From positions 40,363 through 104,362 of the forward strand of contig JAEWVF010000043.1 in the NCBI GenBank assembly GCA_023459215.1: 64,000 bases of DNA, in the 5' to 3' direction. This document shows, piece by piece, positions 1 to 8,201 of this stretch. How positions within the stretch are numbered: the stretch's first letter is position 1; every line of letters starts with the position of its first letter. The stretch comes from Chloroflexota bacterium. GTDB lineage: Bacteria; Chloroflexota; Anaerolineae; Anaerolineales; Villigracilaceae. A program made the translations under genes and the position numbers. The notes beneath the pieces are model-generated. The model had not been told where the DNA came from. It did no database searches and saw only the letters and a list, made by a program, of their open reading frames with translations.

Positions 1-1
1 C

Positions 2-694
2 CTGGCTCACGCCAACAAGATGATTCACGACCCGAACGTGCTCGGCCCGATGATGGTCAAGATGGGCGATGCTGATGCCTTTGTCTCCGGTTTAACCTAT
101 GAATACCCCGAGGTCATCCGCCCGGCCTTGCAAATCCACAAGACCGCGCCGGGAACGAGTAAAGCCGCCGGGGTCTATATCATGATCGTCGGCGACCGCA
201 CCTTCCTGTTCACCGATGCGACCGTCAACATCGATCCCAGCGCCGAAGACTTGAGCGAAATCGCCTGCCTGGCTGCCGGTTTCGCCAAAAAACTGGAACT
301 GGAGCCGCGGGTGGCTTTCCTGTCGTTCTCGAACTTCGGCTCGACCCCGCACCCGCTCTCCGACAAGGTGCGCAAGGCGGTCGAACTGACCAAGGCGCGC
401 TGCGACTTTGTGGTGGATGGTGAGATGCAGGCCGATACCGCCGTGGTGGCCGACATCATCGAGAACCGCTTCCCCTTCAGCGCAGTCAGGGACGCCAACG
501 TGCTGGTCTTTCCCTCGCTCGAAAGCGCCAATATCGCCTACAAGCTGCTGGCGCGGCTGGGTAACGCCAAAGCGATTGGCCCGATCCTGCTCGGTATGGG
601 CGCGCCGATTCACGTTCTGCAAACCGGCGACGAGGTCAACGACATCGTCCAGATGGCGGCGGTGGCGGTGATGGACGCCATGAACCGCAAGTAG
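2..694 (+). CDS. maeB: NADP-dependent malic enzyme, C-terminal phosphotransacetylase-like domain (5' truncated)
   Basis: The frame is open to the left edge, so only the C-terminal part of the protein is present (about 230 residues). It matches the phosphate acetyl/butyryltransferase-like domain that forms the C-terminal half of MaeB-type malic enzymes. Diagnostic segments are MVKMGDADAFVSGL, DPSAEDLSEIA, LSFSNFGS and VDGEMQADTAVV. In MaeB this domain is thought to be regulatory, sensing acetyl-CoA, while the missing N-terminal half oxidatively decarboxylates malate to pyruvate in the cytoplasm. A stand-alone phosphotransacetylase cannot be excluded because the N-terminus is outside the window; the SNFGS and EMQADTA segments favour MaeB. 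A strong hairpin terminator follows the stop. Confidence 0.8.
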   Translation: MAHANKMIHDPNVLGPMMVKMGDADAFVSGLTYEYPEVIRPALQIHKTAPGTSKAAGVYIMIVGDRTFLFTDATVNIDPSAEDLSEIACLAAGFAKKLELEPRVAFLSFSNFGSTPHPLSDKVRKAVELTKARCDFVVDGEMQADTAVVADIIENRFPFSAVRDANVLVFPSLESANIAYKLLARLGNAKAIGPILLGMGAPIHVLQTGDEVNDIVQMAAVAVMDAMNRK

Positions 695-708
695 TCTTGT
701 TATCAGCA

Positions 709-738
709 GGCCCGTCGAGAACTCTCGGCGGGCCTTTC
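709..738 (+). terminator. Intrinsic terminator after maeB
   Basis: Arms of 12 bases (GGCCCGTCGAGA / TCTCGGCGGGCC) pair with one G-T wobble and are followed by a short T run. Confidence 0.75.
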
Positions 739-791
739 CATTTAAGTGCAGGTTTTCGGGTAGAATCGCTTGCAAGAAAGGAGAAATCACA

Positions 792-980
792 ATGATCTCT
801 GTAGAATTCAAGCATGACGGCCAGTTGGTGGGGTTGATGACCGCCGACCCGAAAGAGTTTAAAACCGGATCGAAAGGGTATTACAGCAACGGGAAAATCA
901 CCATCGGCGAAAAACGCTACCAGGTGCAAATCCAGTTGGTCGAGATTGGCTCGAAACCAAAAAGCGAAGAGCAGAAGTAG
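792..980 (+). CDS. Small hypothetical protein (62 aa)
   Basis: A 62-residue soluble, charged protein beginning MISVEFKHDG with a lysine-rich tail (SKPKSEEQK). A good ribosome site (AAGGAG, 7 bases before the ATG) and isolation between two terminators support a real single-gene unit. The sequence (GYYSNGKITIGEKRYQVQIQ) suggests a small beta-rich fold. No family is recognised and no function can be assigned. Confidence 0.6.
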   Translation: MISVEFKHDGQLVGLMTADPKEFKTGSKGYYSNGKITIGEKRYQVQIQLVEIGSKPKSEEQK

Positions 981-1004
981 GCTTGGAAAAATCATATTAA
1001 ACAG

Positions 1005-1042
1005 AAACAGGCCGCACGGCTTTCGAGCCGCGCGGCCTGTTT
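1005..1042. terminator. Bidirectional intrinsic terminator
   Basis: Long arms (AAACAGGCCGCACGGCT and AGCCGCGCGGCCTGTTT) pair with one mismatch. There are A/T runs on both sides. It lies between convergent genes and can serve both. Confidence 0.75.
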
Positions 1043-1050
1043 CATGCCAA

Positions 1051-1599
1051 TCATTCACTCATAAAACCGGCTGGCGGCACACCCAGCGCCTGGATCAGGC
1101 GCGCCCAATAATTGACCTGGGCTGCCGTCGAAGCCAGGATGACGATTTCGCGTTCGTTGAAAGTTTCCTTTAATTGCGCAATCAAATCGGGATGGAATTT
1201 AAGCGGGGTTTGCGAAACCAGGCGGGCATATTGAATGGCCAGGCGCTCGAGCTGCGAAAAACTTTCCACACTCTCCAGCCCCACCTGGCCGCGCAGGGCA
1301 GCAACCTCGACAGGAGTAACGCCCAGAGCCGCGTAGTTGTACGAGTTCATGTCCACGCAAAAGGGACATTCGACTGCATACGAGGCCGCCATGCGCACCA
1401 GTTTGAGAATCCGCTCATTCAGGCGGCCATCCTGGTGCGCAACAAGGGCTTCCAGGACGCCCGAACCAAGCGCCGCGCGCGGATACCAGGCCAACAGCCG
1501 CGCCGGGAGCATCCTGCGCCCGGTCATCTTCTCGGCCAGCGCAATGCCCAGCCGCAACAAGAACGGGATTTTGGCAGGTGGATCGATATGGGCGTTCAT
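1051..1599 (-). CDS. Carboxymuconolactone decarboxylase / AhpD-like family protein
   Basis: About 182 residues when started at MNAHID. This start overlaps the upstream stop as ATGA, so the two genes are probably translationally coupled. An in-frame start 69 bases earlier would overlap the neighbour far more. The all-helical AhpD-like core shows ARLLAWYPRAALGSGVLEAL, then ECPFCVDMNS with a CxxC pair, then ERLAIQYARLVSQTP. Members of this family are thiol peroxidases or decarboxylases. The CxxC pair favours a redox role, but the His that usually follows it in AhpD is not evident here (DMNSYNY). Substrate unknown. Confidence 0.75.
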   Translation of the reverse strand: MNAHIDPPAKIPFLLRLGIALAEKMTGRRMLPARLLAWYPRAALGSGVLEALVAHQDGRLNERILKLVRMAASYAVECPFCVDMNSYNYAALGVTPVEVAALRGQVGLESVESFSQLERLAIQYARLVSQTPLKFHPDLIAQLKETFNEREIVILASTAAQVNYWARLIQALGVPPAGFMSE

Positions 1600-3044
1600 C
1601 GCGCCAGCCTGTTGCGCCGGGAAAAAACCCAGGCCAGCGGAAGCAGGAGCAGCGCCGCGCCGCCGCAAACCGGGAGGCGCGTTCCGGCAGGCTCAGGAGC
1701 CTGGGTCGCCTCGGCGCCCGGCGCGGGAACGAGGCTGGCTGTCGGCTCAGCGGTCGGCTCGACAGGCGGCAGCGGCGTGGAAGTCGGTTGCACATCGACA
1801 GTAGGAGTGGACGGAACGATTGGCGCTCTCTTAGTCGGAGTAGCGGTCAGGCCGGGAAAATTGTAACCGATTTCCGCTCGCACAATCATTCCCGGGTAGG
1901 TATTTGCGACCCAATCGGCCAGACGAAGCGCATCCTGATTGTTCGGATCGAGCGCCAGGGATTGGTTCAGTTCCTCAAGCATGCGCACCAGGGTTGGGAC
2001 AGCCTGGGAATCGTCAAAATACGATGGCTGAGAATTATAGCTCCACAGCAGTTCGGCAAAACCATAGTGCCAGAGCGCATCCCGCGGCAGGAGCGTGACC
2101 GAACGCTCATAAGCCGCCACGGCTTCATCGTACAAGGGCGCAGCCGCCTGGTCGTTGCGCAAATAACCCTTGCCATAACGAATCACTTCCTTAATCGCCT
2201 TGCCCAGGCGACCCCAGGCCTCGCCATCGTTCGGATTGCTGGCGGTATTCTCGCGCTCGCGCAGGACTTTCTGCCAGGCAAAAGGCTCGATCAGCGTCAG
2301 GGAAAAATTATCGTCATACTCCGGTTCCAGGTTTTCGAAGCGCCAACTGACCTGGTTGGCAGAGAAAGACAAATCTTCGGTCATGCGCCCATAACCGCTC
2401 GACTCGTCCAGAACGACATTCTGCAGACTGGCTTCATACGGCAAAATAACCCGCACCTCGCCGCTGCCGATGGCTCCCTTCCAACCCGCGCCGGTTTCGA
2501 GGATGTAGCGGAAAACAATGAACGGTTCATAGCCGAACCCAATGGTGGTGTAACTGACCTGGATGGTTACATCCTGCCCCGGCGGGAACGTGACCGGGAA
2601 ACTCGCCCAGGGAATGCGTTCGCCATCCGGTTCGAGCGGCGCATCCGTGCGAAAAGTGGAAACCGCATTCCCATCCACCCGAACCTGAATATCCTGAATT
2701 TCGGGGAACATATCCCTGTAATCGGCAGATTCGTTATAGTTCAGCGGAAAACGGACATCCATCTGCTCTTCGACGGTTCCCAGGTTGCGCATCAAGAAGA
2801 TGGCCTCGGTTTGGGCGCGGGGCTTCTCGTCCTCGCGATTCATCGCCACGGTCAGCGTGACCTGCTCGGACACCATCTGTACCTGGGTCGTTTGTTGGCC
2901 CGGCACAATGCCCGAACCGGGCGGAGATTCGGGCGGGGCAACGTCCGCCAGGGCGGGCGTTGTTATCGTCAGCAAAAAGAACAGGGCAAGGAAAACAATC
3001 CTTGCCCTTGCATCCAAAGAAATGGTGCGAAATGCGTTCAACAT
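1596..3044 (-). CDS. Secreted, C-terminally anchored surface protein with a TPR-like helical segment
   Basis: 482 residues. An N-terminal signal peptide (hydrophobic core IVFLALFFLLTITTPALA) is followed by a beta-rich extracellular region with long Val/Thr-rich strands (about 35-230). A TPR-like stretch comes next (about 250-360, AVAAYERSVTLLPRDALWHYGFAELL), then a Pro/Thr-rich stalk and a C-terminal hydrophobic helix followed by RRNRLAR. The layout resembles a sorting or membrane anchor with a cytoplasmic positive tail. AGGAG lies just before the ATG. The beta-rich half may be DUF4424-like, but I cannot confirm that. It is the first gene of a two-gene unit with the CMD-family gene. Confidence 0.6.
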   Translation of the reverse strand: MLNAFRTISLDARARIVFLALFFLLTITTPALADVAPPESPPGSGIVPGQQTTQVQMVSEQVTLTVAMNREDEKPRAQTEAIFLMRNLGTVEEQMDVRFPLNYNESADYRDMFPEIQDIQVRVDGNAVSTFRTDAPLEPDGERIPWASFPVTFPPGQDVTIQVSYTTIGFGYEPFIVFRYILETGAGWKGAIGSGEVRVILPYEASLQNVVLDESSGYGRMTEDLSFSANQVSWRFENLEPEYDDNFSLTLIEPFAWQKVLRERENTASNPNDGEAWGRLGKAIKEVIRYGKGYLRNDQAAAPLYDEAVAAYERSVTLLPRDALWHYGFAELLWSYNSQPSYFDDSQAVPTLVRMLEELNQSLALDPNNQDALRLADWVANTYPGMIVRAEIGYNFPGLTATPTKRAPIVPSTPTVDVQPTSTPLPPVEPTAEPTASLVPAPGAEATQAPEPAGTRLPVCGGAALLLLPLAWVFSRRNRLAR

Positions 3045-3100
3045 GTTGGCGCTCCTGTCAAATCGATGCCGGCGAACCCGCGGTCAGGTTCAATCAGGAG

Positions 3101-3106
3101 ATTATA
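3101..3106 (-). promoter_or_regulatory. Candidate -10 element for the anchored surface protein gene
   Basis: A consensus TATAAT lies on the minus strand about 57 bases before the start codon of the gene ending at 1596. No clear -35 is seen at 16-18 bases. Confidence 0.35.
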
Positions 3107-3162
3107 CCTACTCCGGGAACGGTAAATGCATTTTCTTGACGGCCAACCCTGGCACATAAGTA

Positions 3163-5094
3163 CTAAAAGCTCAAGCCAAAACCAAACGGGTAAAGCGGAT
3201 TTTCCGAATCGCAGGGCAGGTCTTCCTTTTGCCGGCGGACAGCTTCCATCGAAGCCGGGATTTCGAAGGGCAGTTTCCCGTTCGGCTGGAAGCGGCCAAA
3301 AAGCACATCCAACACAGCCGCATCGTTGGCGCCAAAGTTGCCGAGCAGGGCAACGCATTTTTCGTTGATCTCGGGGATCACCGCCGGGCGCTCAAAGTAA
3401 AAGTCGACAATTGTTGGCGTCTTCTCGAGGATGGCCAGGATGCGCTCCTTCTCCGGGCTTTTGAAATCCAGGTCGCCGGCATGGAAGAGTGAATCCAGGA
3501 AACCTTTGCGTTTCTCATAGGGTGCGCTCAAACGCAAAATGGCAAAATCCGCCTGGGCAGGATCGGCCACCACCTCGCCATACTGGCCCGCAACGGCAGC
3601 ATCCATGTTTTCGATGTAAATTTTCGGCCTGCCGGACAGCGGCAAAACCGGTTTCTCGCGGCCGTTTTTCAATAGAACCAGCGATTTGCGCTGGGCCAAC
3701 TCACCCTTGGCCTTGAAATCGGCCCGCCCGATGGTCTGCTCGGCGTGATCCGGATCGAGATAGGGGTTGTCGAACAGGCCCAGGATGAATTTTTCGCGCA
3801 GCAAGCGCCGCACCGACTGGTCGATACGCGCTTCGGACACTTTCCCGCTGCGCACCAGTTCGACAATCAGCTCGGGGCAGGTTTCGCCGCCAAACTGGTC
3901 GACCCCGGCATCCAGCGCAACCTGGGCCCGCTCGAGCGGAGTCAGGTGTTCCACACCCCAGGCCTTGGCCTCGATCAACTGCTTGCCAAACATCGACAAA
4001 CCGTTCAGCAGCAGCCAATCGGTGCAGACGATCCCGTCGAAGCCGTATTTTTCACGCAGCAAGTTGGTAATGACCGCCTTGTTGAAGCCGAAACCCTTTT
4101 CCTCCAGCTCCGTCCCGACCGGCATTCCATAATAAGGCATGATCTGGGATGTCCCGGCGGCAAAAGCAGCTTCGAAAGGTTTCAGGTGATACTCGAAATT
4201 ATTCCCTGGGTAAACCTGCTCACGGCCATACGAAAAATGAGCATCTTCGCCGTTCATCTGCGGCCCACCGCCGGGGAAGTGCTTGGTCATGCAGGCGATG
4301 CTATCTTTTCCCAGAGTTTCACCCTGGAAGCCGCGGATGTAGGCGGATACCATCTGGGCCGAAAGCTCGGCATCCTCGCCAAAGGTGCCATTCACCCGGC
4401 ACCAGCGCGGCTCGGTAGCCAGATCGGCCATCGGATGCAAAGCGACGCGCATCCCGGCGGCGAGATATTCCTGGCGGGCAATATCGCCGAATTCCCGCAC
4501 CAGGGCCTCGTCGCGGATCGCTGCCAGCCCGGTCGGCTCGGGCCACTGCGAGAAGGCTCCCGCCGGCAGGTTGGCGCCGATGTTGTTCGAGAAGGCATGC
4601 CGCGGATCGGATGAAATCGTAACCGGGATGCCCAGGCGGGTGCGCTCGGCCATTTTTTGCAGGCGGTTGTGCCAGGTTACGATTGCTCGCGGCTCAAAGA
4701 CATTCAGGATGTTGAAATGGTTGAGCAATTTGACCGCCACAACCTGCGAAGTGATGGTTGGGCCGCCATCGCGGTTGAACGTTTCCACCAGACTGCCATC
4801 GCGGTTCATGCCAATCATGGCATGGAACATCAGGCCGGCCTTCTCCTCGAGCGTCATCTGGGCCAGCAGGTCGGCCACCCGCGCTTCAAGCGGCTGGCGC
4901 GCATCTTCGTAAACATCCAGGCGGCCATTCTTGTTCAAATCGCGGAAGGTGAACCCGTCCACGGTCAGAATCGGGGCTTCCGGGCCGAGGCGGGACAGGT
5001 TGCGGCGCGTCTGGAGGCTTGGCCAAACTTTCAGCAAGCCATAGACCAGGGCAGCCAGGGCGAACAAAACCAGGAAAACGATGAAAACGGTCAT
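3163..5094 (-). CDS. Membrane-anchored glycoside hydrolase family 3 enzyme with an EF-hand-like loop
   Basis: 643 residues from the ATG preceded by GAGAGGAG; an earlier in-frame ATG lacks such a site. Residues 1-22 form a hydrophobic anchor. Residues 52-63 (DLNKNGRLDVYE) are an EF-hand/dockerin-like calcium loop. The GH3 barrel shows DPRHAF, NGTFGED, KHFPGGGP and the nucleophile motif GIVCTDW with Asp359. The alpha/beta C-domain ends at LYPFGFGLSF, exactly where most bacterial beta-glucosidases continue into a fibronectin-III-like domain, which is absent. It probably removes glucosyl or related units from beta-linked oligosaccharides at the outer face of the membrane. It lies 41 bases downstream of another GH3 gene on the same strand, probably in one transcript. 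Confidence 0.85.
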   Translation of the reverse strand: MTVFIVFLVLFALAALVYGLLKVWPSLQTRRNLSRLGPEAPILTVDGFTFRDLNKNGRLDVYEDARQPLEARVADLLAQMTLEEKAGLMFHAMIGMNRDGSLVETFNRDGGPTITSQVVAVKLLNHFNILNVFEPRAIVTWHNRLQKMAERTRLGIPVTISSDPRHAFSNNIGANLPAGAFSQWPEPTGLAAIRDEALVREFGDIARQEYLAAGMRVALHPMADLATEPRWCRVNGTFGEDAELSAQMVSAYIRGFQGETLGKDSIACMTKHFPGGGPQMNGEDAHFSYGREQVYPGNNFEYHLKPFEAAFAAGTSQIMPYYGMPVGTELEEKGFGFNKAVITNLLREKYGFDGIVCTDWLLLNGLSMFGKQLIEAKAWGVEHLTPLERAQVALDAGVDQFGGETCPELIVELVRSGKVSEARIDQSVRRLLREKFILGLFDNPYLDPDHAEQTIGRADFKAKGELAQRKSLVLLKNGREKPVLPLSGRPKIYIENMDAAVAGQYGEVVADPAQADFAILRLSAPYEKRKGFLDSLFHAGDLDFKSPEKERILAILEKTPTIVDFYFERPAVIPEINEKCVALLGNFGANDAAVLDVLFGRFQPNGKLPFEIPASMEAVRRQKEDLPCDSENPLYPFGFGLSF

Positions 5095-5135
5095 GGAGAC
5101 TCCTCTCACGGGTTGCAGCTTGCAAGGATTCGGCG

Positions 5136-7307
5136 CTAAATACGCAGGGTGACTTTTAACAAATCGGCGTCGCGGGAAGAAGGCCCGACCAGGATTTCAA
5201 ACTCGCCCGGTTCGACCACGTTGCGGCCTTGTACGTCCACTATCTGGAAGGATTGCCAGGGCAGTTCAAACTGGACGGTTTTCTTTTCACCCGGCTCCAG
5301 ATGTACGCGGGCAAAACCTTTGAGAGCCTTGTTAACCCAGGTGGCCGAGGTAACCAGATCGCTAACATAAACCTGGACAATCTCGACCCCGGCGCGCGGC
5401 CCGCTATTTTCCACATCGACAGAGAGCAAAGCCGTCTGGCCCTGCGCCAGGGTCGGTGTGGCAAGCTGCAAGTTGCTGTAGCGATATTCGCTGTAGCTCA
5501 AGCCGTGGCCGAAGGGGAAAAGCGACTCCTGGGTCAGGTCGGCATAGCGGTCGCCGTGCTGGCCGCGCACCTGGCTGTAAAAAACCGGCTGCTGGCCAAC
5601 ATGCACAGGGAACGAAATGGCGAGTTTCCCGGCAGGATTAATCTGCCCGAAGATGGCTTCGACAATGGCGCGGCCGCCCTCCATACCCGGGTTGAACGCC
5701 TCCAGAATCGCAGCCGCGCGTTTGAGTACAGGCGGCAGCACGAGCGGCTTGCTGTTAATCAGCACCACCACCAGCGGCTTGCCGGTCTTCTCCAGGGCCT
5801 CGAGCAGGGAAATCTGCCCACCCTGCAATTCGAGGGTAGCCGTGCTGCGAGTCTCGCCGATGTATTGCAGATGGTCGCCAACCACGGCCACCACCACATC
5901 CGCGGCTTCGGCGGCAGCCACAGCCGCCGGGATGGCGGACAGGTTATCGTCAATAATCGAGCAGCCGCGCTCGTAGTGGAGCGCAACCCCATCCGGCAAC
6001 AGCGCGCGCAGGCCATCCAACACGGTGGTGGTTTTCTCGCGCGGATGCTTGCCAGCTTCCTTGGGGTGCTGGGACGAACCTAACGACCAGTCGCCCAACT
6101 GCTGCAGGTCATCGTCCGCATTCGGGCCGACCAGGGCAATCGATTTCAGTTTGGCCGGGTCGAGCGGCAGCAAACCGTTGTTTTGCAGCAAGACCAGGCT
6201 CTGGCGGGTGGCTTCCAGGTTCGCAGCGCGATGCTCCGGGCGGTCAATTTCAATGGCGGCGCGTTCCAGGTCGGCGCGGCGCGGATTCTCGAAAAGTCCC
6301 ATGCGGAATTTCAGCGCCAGCAGACGCGCGCAAGGTCCGTCGATCTCGGATTCAGCCAAAAGTCCGCTGCGAACGGCCTCGAGCGCACCCTCGTAAAACT
6401 GGGGCGTGGTCATGATGATGTCATTGCCGGCTCGCAGCGCAACCGCCGCGGCCTCGGCGTAGGTGGCGCAAACCCGCTGGCCCTTGACCAACGCGCCGAC
6501 GTTGTCCCAGTCGGTGACAACCACCCCGCGGAAACCCCACTCATCCTTGAGTACCTCGGTCAGCAGCCAGCGATTGGCGGTCGAAGGCTGGCCCTCGATG
6601 GACTGATAACCGGTCATAAAGGTCATCGCCCCGGCCCGAGCCGCGCGCTCAAAAGGCGGCAGGAAGTAACTGCGCAGCTTGCGGCGCGAAAGGTCGGCTT
6701 CGGACGAATCGCGTCCGCCCTGGGTTTCGGAATAACCGGCATAATGCTTGGCCGTCGCCAGGATGCCCTGCGGATCATCCAGGCCGCGCCCCTGGTAGCC
6801 GCGAATCATCGCCGCAGCCAGTTCGCCAATCAGGTAAGGGTCTTCGCCAAAGGTCTCGCCGGTGCGGCCCCAGCGCAAATCGCGCGTCAGGCAAAGCACA
6901 GGGGAGAAGGTCCAGTGGATGCCCGTCGGGGTGACCTCCTCGGCAGTCACGCGGGCAACCTGCTCGAGCAAATCCGGATTCCAGCTTCCCGCCAGCGCCA
7001 GTTGGGTGGGGAAAATATTGGCGCCCTTCCAGAAGGAATGGCCGTGAATGGCGTCCTCGCCAATCAACAGCGGAATACCCAGGCGGTTCTGCGCAGCCAG
7101 CTCGATGGCGCGGTTGATTTTCTCGCCCAGGATGTGCAGCAGCGAGCCGGGATAGCGGGTATTAATGAAGGAAAGGTCATCGCCGCGCGCATCCCAGAGC
7201 ATTAACTGGCCGACCTTTTCTTCAAGGGTCATGCGCCCAAGCAAGTCAGTGACCCGCTCCTCGACGCTCAGGGCAGGGTTTTGATAAGCGGGAATGGTTT
7301 GTGACAT
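5136..7307 (-). CDS. bglX: Beta-glucosidase, glycoside hydrolase family 3 (BglX-like)
   Basis: 723 residues. The GH3 N-domain shows GEDAIHGH, GETFGEDPYLIGELA (about 150-164), KHYAGY (187-192) and the nucleophile motif GVVVTDWDN (Asp266). The C-domain shows LVGPNADDD and AFNPGMEGGRA. A full fibronectin-III-like domain follows FPFGHGLSYSEY. No signal peptide is visible, so the enzyme is probably cytoplasmic, acting on imported cellobiose-like oligosaccharides. AGGAG precedes the ATG. It stands between the TetR gene and the membrane-anchored GH3 gene, and a terminator-like hairpin separates it from TetR. The exact substrate cannot be read from sequence. Confidence 0.9.
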   Translation of the reverse strand: MSQTIPAYQNPALSVEERVTDLLGRMTLEEKVGQLMLWDARGDDLSFINTRYPGSLLHILGEKINRAIELAAQNRLGIPLLIGEDAIHGHSFWKGANIFPTQLALAGSWNPDLLEQVARVTAEEVTPTGIHWTFSPVLCLTRDLRWGRTGETFGEDPYLIGELAAAMIRGYQGRGLDDPQGILATAKHYAGYSETQGGRDSSEADLSRRKLRSYFLPPFERAARAGAMTFMTGYQSIEGQPSTANRWLLTEVLKDEWGFRGVVVTDWDNVGALVKGQRVCATYAEAAAVALRAGNDIIMTTPQFYEGALEAVRSGLLAESEIDGPCARLLALKFRMGLFENPRRADLERAAIEIDRPEHRAANLEATRQSLVLLQNNGLLPLDPAKLKSIALVGPNADDDLQQLGDWSLGSSQHPKEAGKHPREKTTTVLDGLRALLPDGVALHYERGCSIIDDNLSAIPAAVAAAEAADVVVAVVGDHLQYIGETRSTATLELQGGQISLLEALEKTGKPLVVVLINSKPLVLPPVLKRAAAILEAFNPGMEGGRAIVEAIFGQINPAGKLAISFPVHVGQQPVFYSQVRGQHGDRYADLTQESLFPFGHGLSYSEYRYSNLQLATPTLAQGQTALLSVDVENSGPRAGVEIVQVYVSDLVTSATWVNKALKGFARVHLEPGEKKTVQFELPWQSFQIVDVQGRNVVEPGEFEILVGPSSRDADLLKVTLRI

Positions 7308-7342
7308 AAAAACTCCTGGAAATACAAAAATTTAGGTTGAAA

Positions 7343-7375
7343 AATTGGAACCCTGCCCAAGCAGGCCAGGTTTCC
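7343..7375 (-). terminator. Terminator-like hairpin between the TetR and bglX-like genes
   Basis: Imperfect arms (GGAAACCTGGCC / GGGCAGGGTTCC, two mismatches) are followed on the minus strand by AATTTTT. Confidence 0.5.
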
Positions 7376-7383
7376 CGGCAGCT

Positions 7384-8001
7384 TTATTCCGGCGCCTTTT
7401 CCCCCTTGAGCAGGCGGACAAATTGCCCAAAAACACGGGCCATATCAACCTTATCCGGCTCGAGCAGCCATTGCACCTGCAAGCCGTCCATCAAGGCAAA
7501 AATCAAGACCGCCAGGTCTTCCGCCGGGATATCGGAACGCACCTCGCCGCGCGCCTGGCCCAGTTTCAGGATTCCGATCTCCTGTTCGCGCACAGCCCGA
7601 TAACGGCGCATGAAAAAGTCATGGCCGGGATGATTTTCGTCAACGCTCTCAGCGACCAGGGTCGCAAAAAGCTGCACCAGGCCGGGAACGGTCTGATTGT
7701 ACTCAACCAACTGGTGCAGAGAATCCAGGGTGTTGCCGGCCTCCTTGCGCGAGTCGGGATTAAAGCGCTCACGGTCGACGCGGTCCCGCTCGGCCAACAC
7801 CTCCATCAGCAGATGGGCCTTGCTCGGGAAGTGATGCAGCAAACCCGGCTCGGTAACTCCGGCAGCGGCAGCAATCGCGGATAGTTTTGCGCCGCGATAA
7901 CCCTGCTGGGAAAAAAAATCAATAGCCGCCCGGATGATTTGTTCGCGGCGGGCGCGCGTCCGTTCTGCCTGGGTGCGGCGAATGGGTGTGGATTTTGTCA
8001 T
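7384..8001 (-). CDS. TetR/AcrR family transcriptional regulator
   Basis: 205 residues. The N-terminal helix-turn-helix covers about residues 14-60 (RREQIIRAAIDFFSQQGYRG, then IAAAAGVTEPGLLHHFPSK). The remainder is a helical ligand-binding domain of normal length for the family. The gene diverges from an MFS transporter-GH3 operon. A near-perfect inverted repeat lies in the shared intergenic region, 28 bases from this start, so it probably represses both transcripts and releases on binding a sugar-derived or related ligand. The ligand is inferred only from the neighbours. Confidence 0.88.
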   Translation of the reverse strand: MTKSTPIRRTQAERTRARREQIIRAAIDFFSQQGYRGAKLSAIAAAAGVTEPGLLHHFPSKAHLLMEVLAERDRVDRERFNPDSRKEAGNTLDSLHQLVEYNQTVPGLVQLFATLVAESVDENHPGHDFFMRRYRAVREQEIGILKLGQARGEVRSDIPAEDLAVLIFALMDGLQVQWLLEPDKVDMARVFGQFVRLLKGEKAPE

Positions 8002-8028
8002 AACATCAATTATACGTCAAAACGGCCA

Positions 8029-8058
8029 ACTTACCTACCTTGTTTAAGGTAAGTAAGT
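8029..8058. promoter_or_regulatory. Probable TetR operator (inverted repeat)
   Basis: Arms CTTACCTACCTT and AAGGTAAGTAAG match at 11 of 12 positions around a GTTT centre. The site lies between the divergent TetR and MFS genes, where a family autorepressor usually binds. Confidence 0.7.
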
Positions 8059-8106
8059 GATGTAAAATGACGCCATAGATGTTAAGAAAATGAAATTGCA
8101 GATATC

Positions 8107-8145
8107 GGCCCTTCGACTACGCTGAAAAGCGCTCCGCTCTGGGCC
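8107..8145. repeat. Short palindrome-ended dispersed repeat
   Basis: GGCCC...GGGCC ends enclose TTCGACTACGCT and GCTCCGCTC. The same TTCGACTwCGCT / GCTCCGCTC core occurs in the in-frame insertion in hsdM near 29,790. It sits in the leader of the MFS operon. Confidence 0.5.
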
Positions 8146-8201
8146 TGCGTATCAAAATGATTATCCTAATTTCTATACTATCGCTTCATCAAGGAAAAAA
8201 C

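Noticed and set aside
1578..3125. 515-codon plus-strand frame
   Set aside because: Antisense of the anchored surface-protein gene, which has a signal peptide and C-terminal anchor in the other strand.
6183..7205. 340-codon plus-strand frame
   Set aside because: Antisense of a GH3 enzyme with all catalytic motifs.
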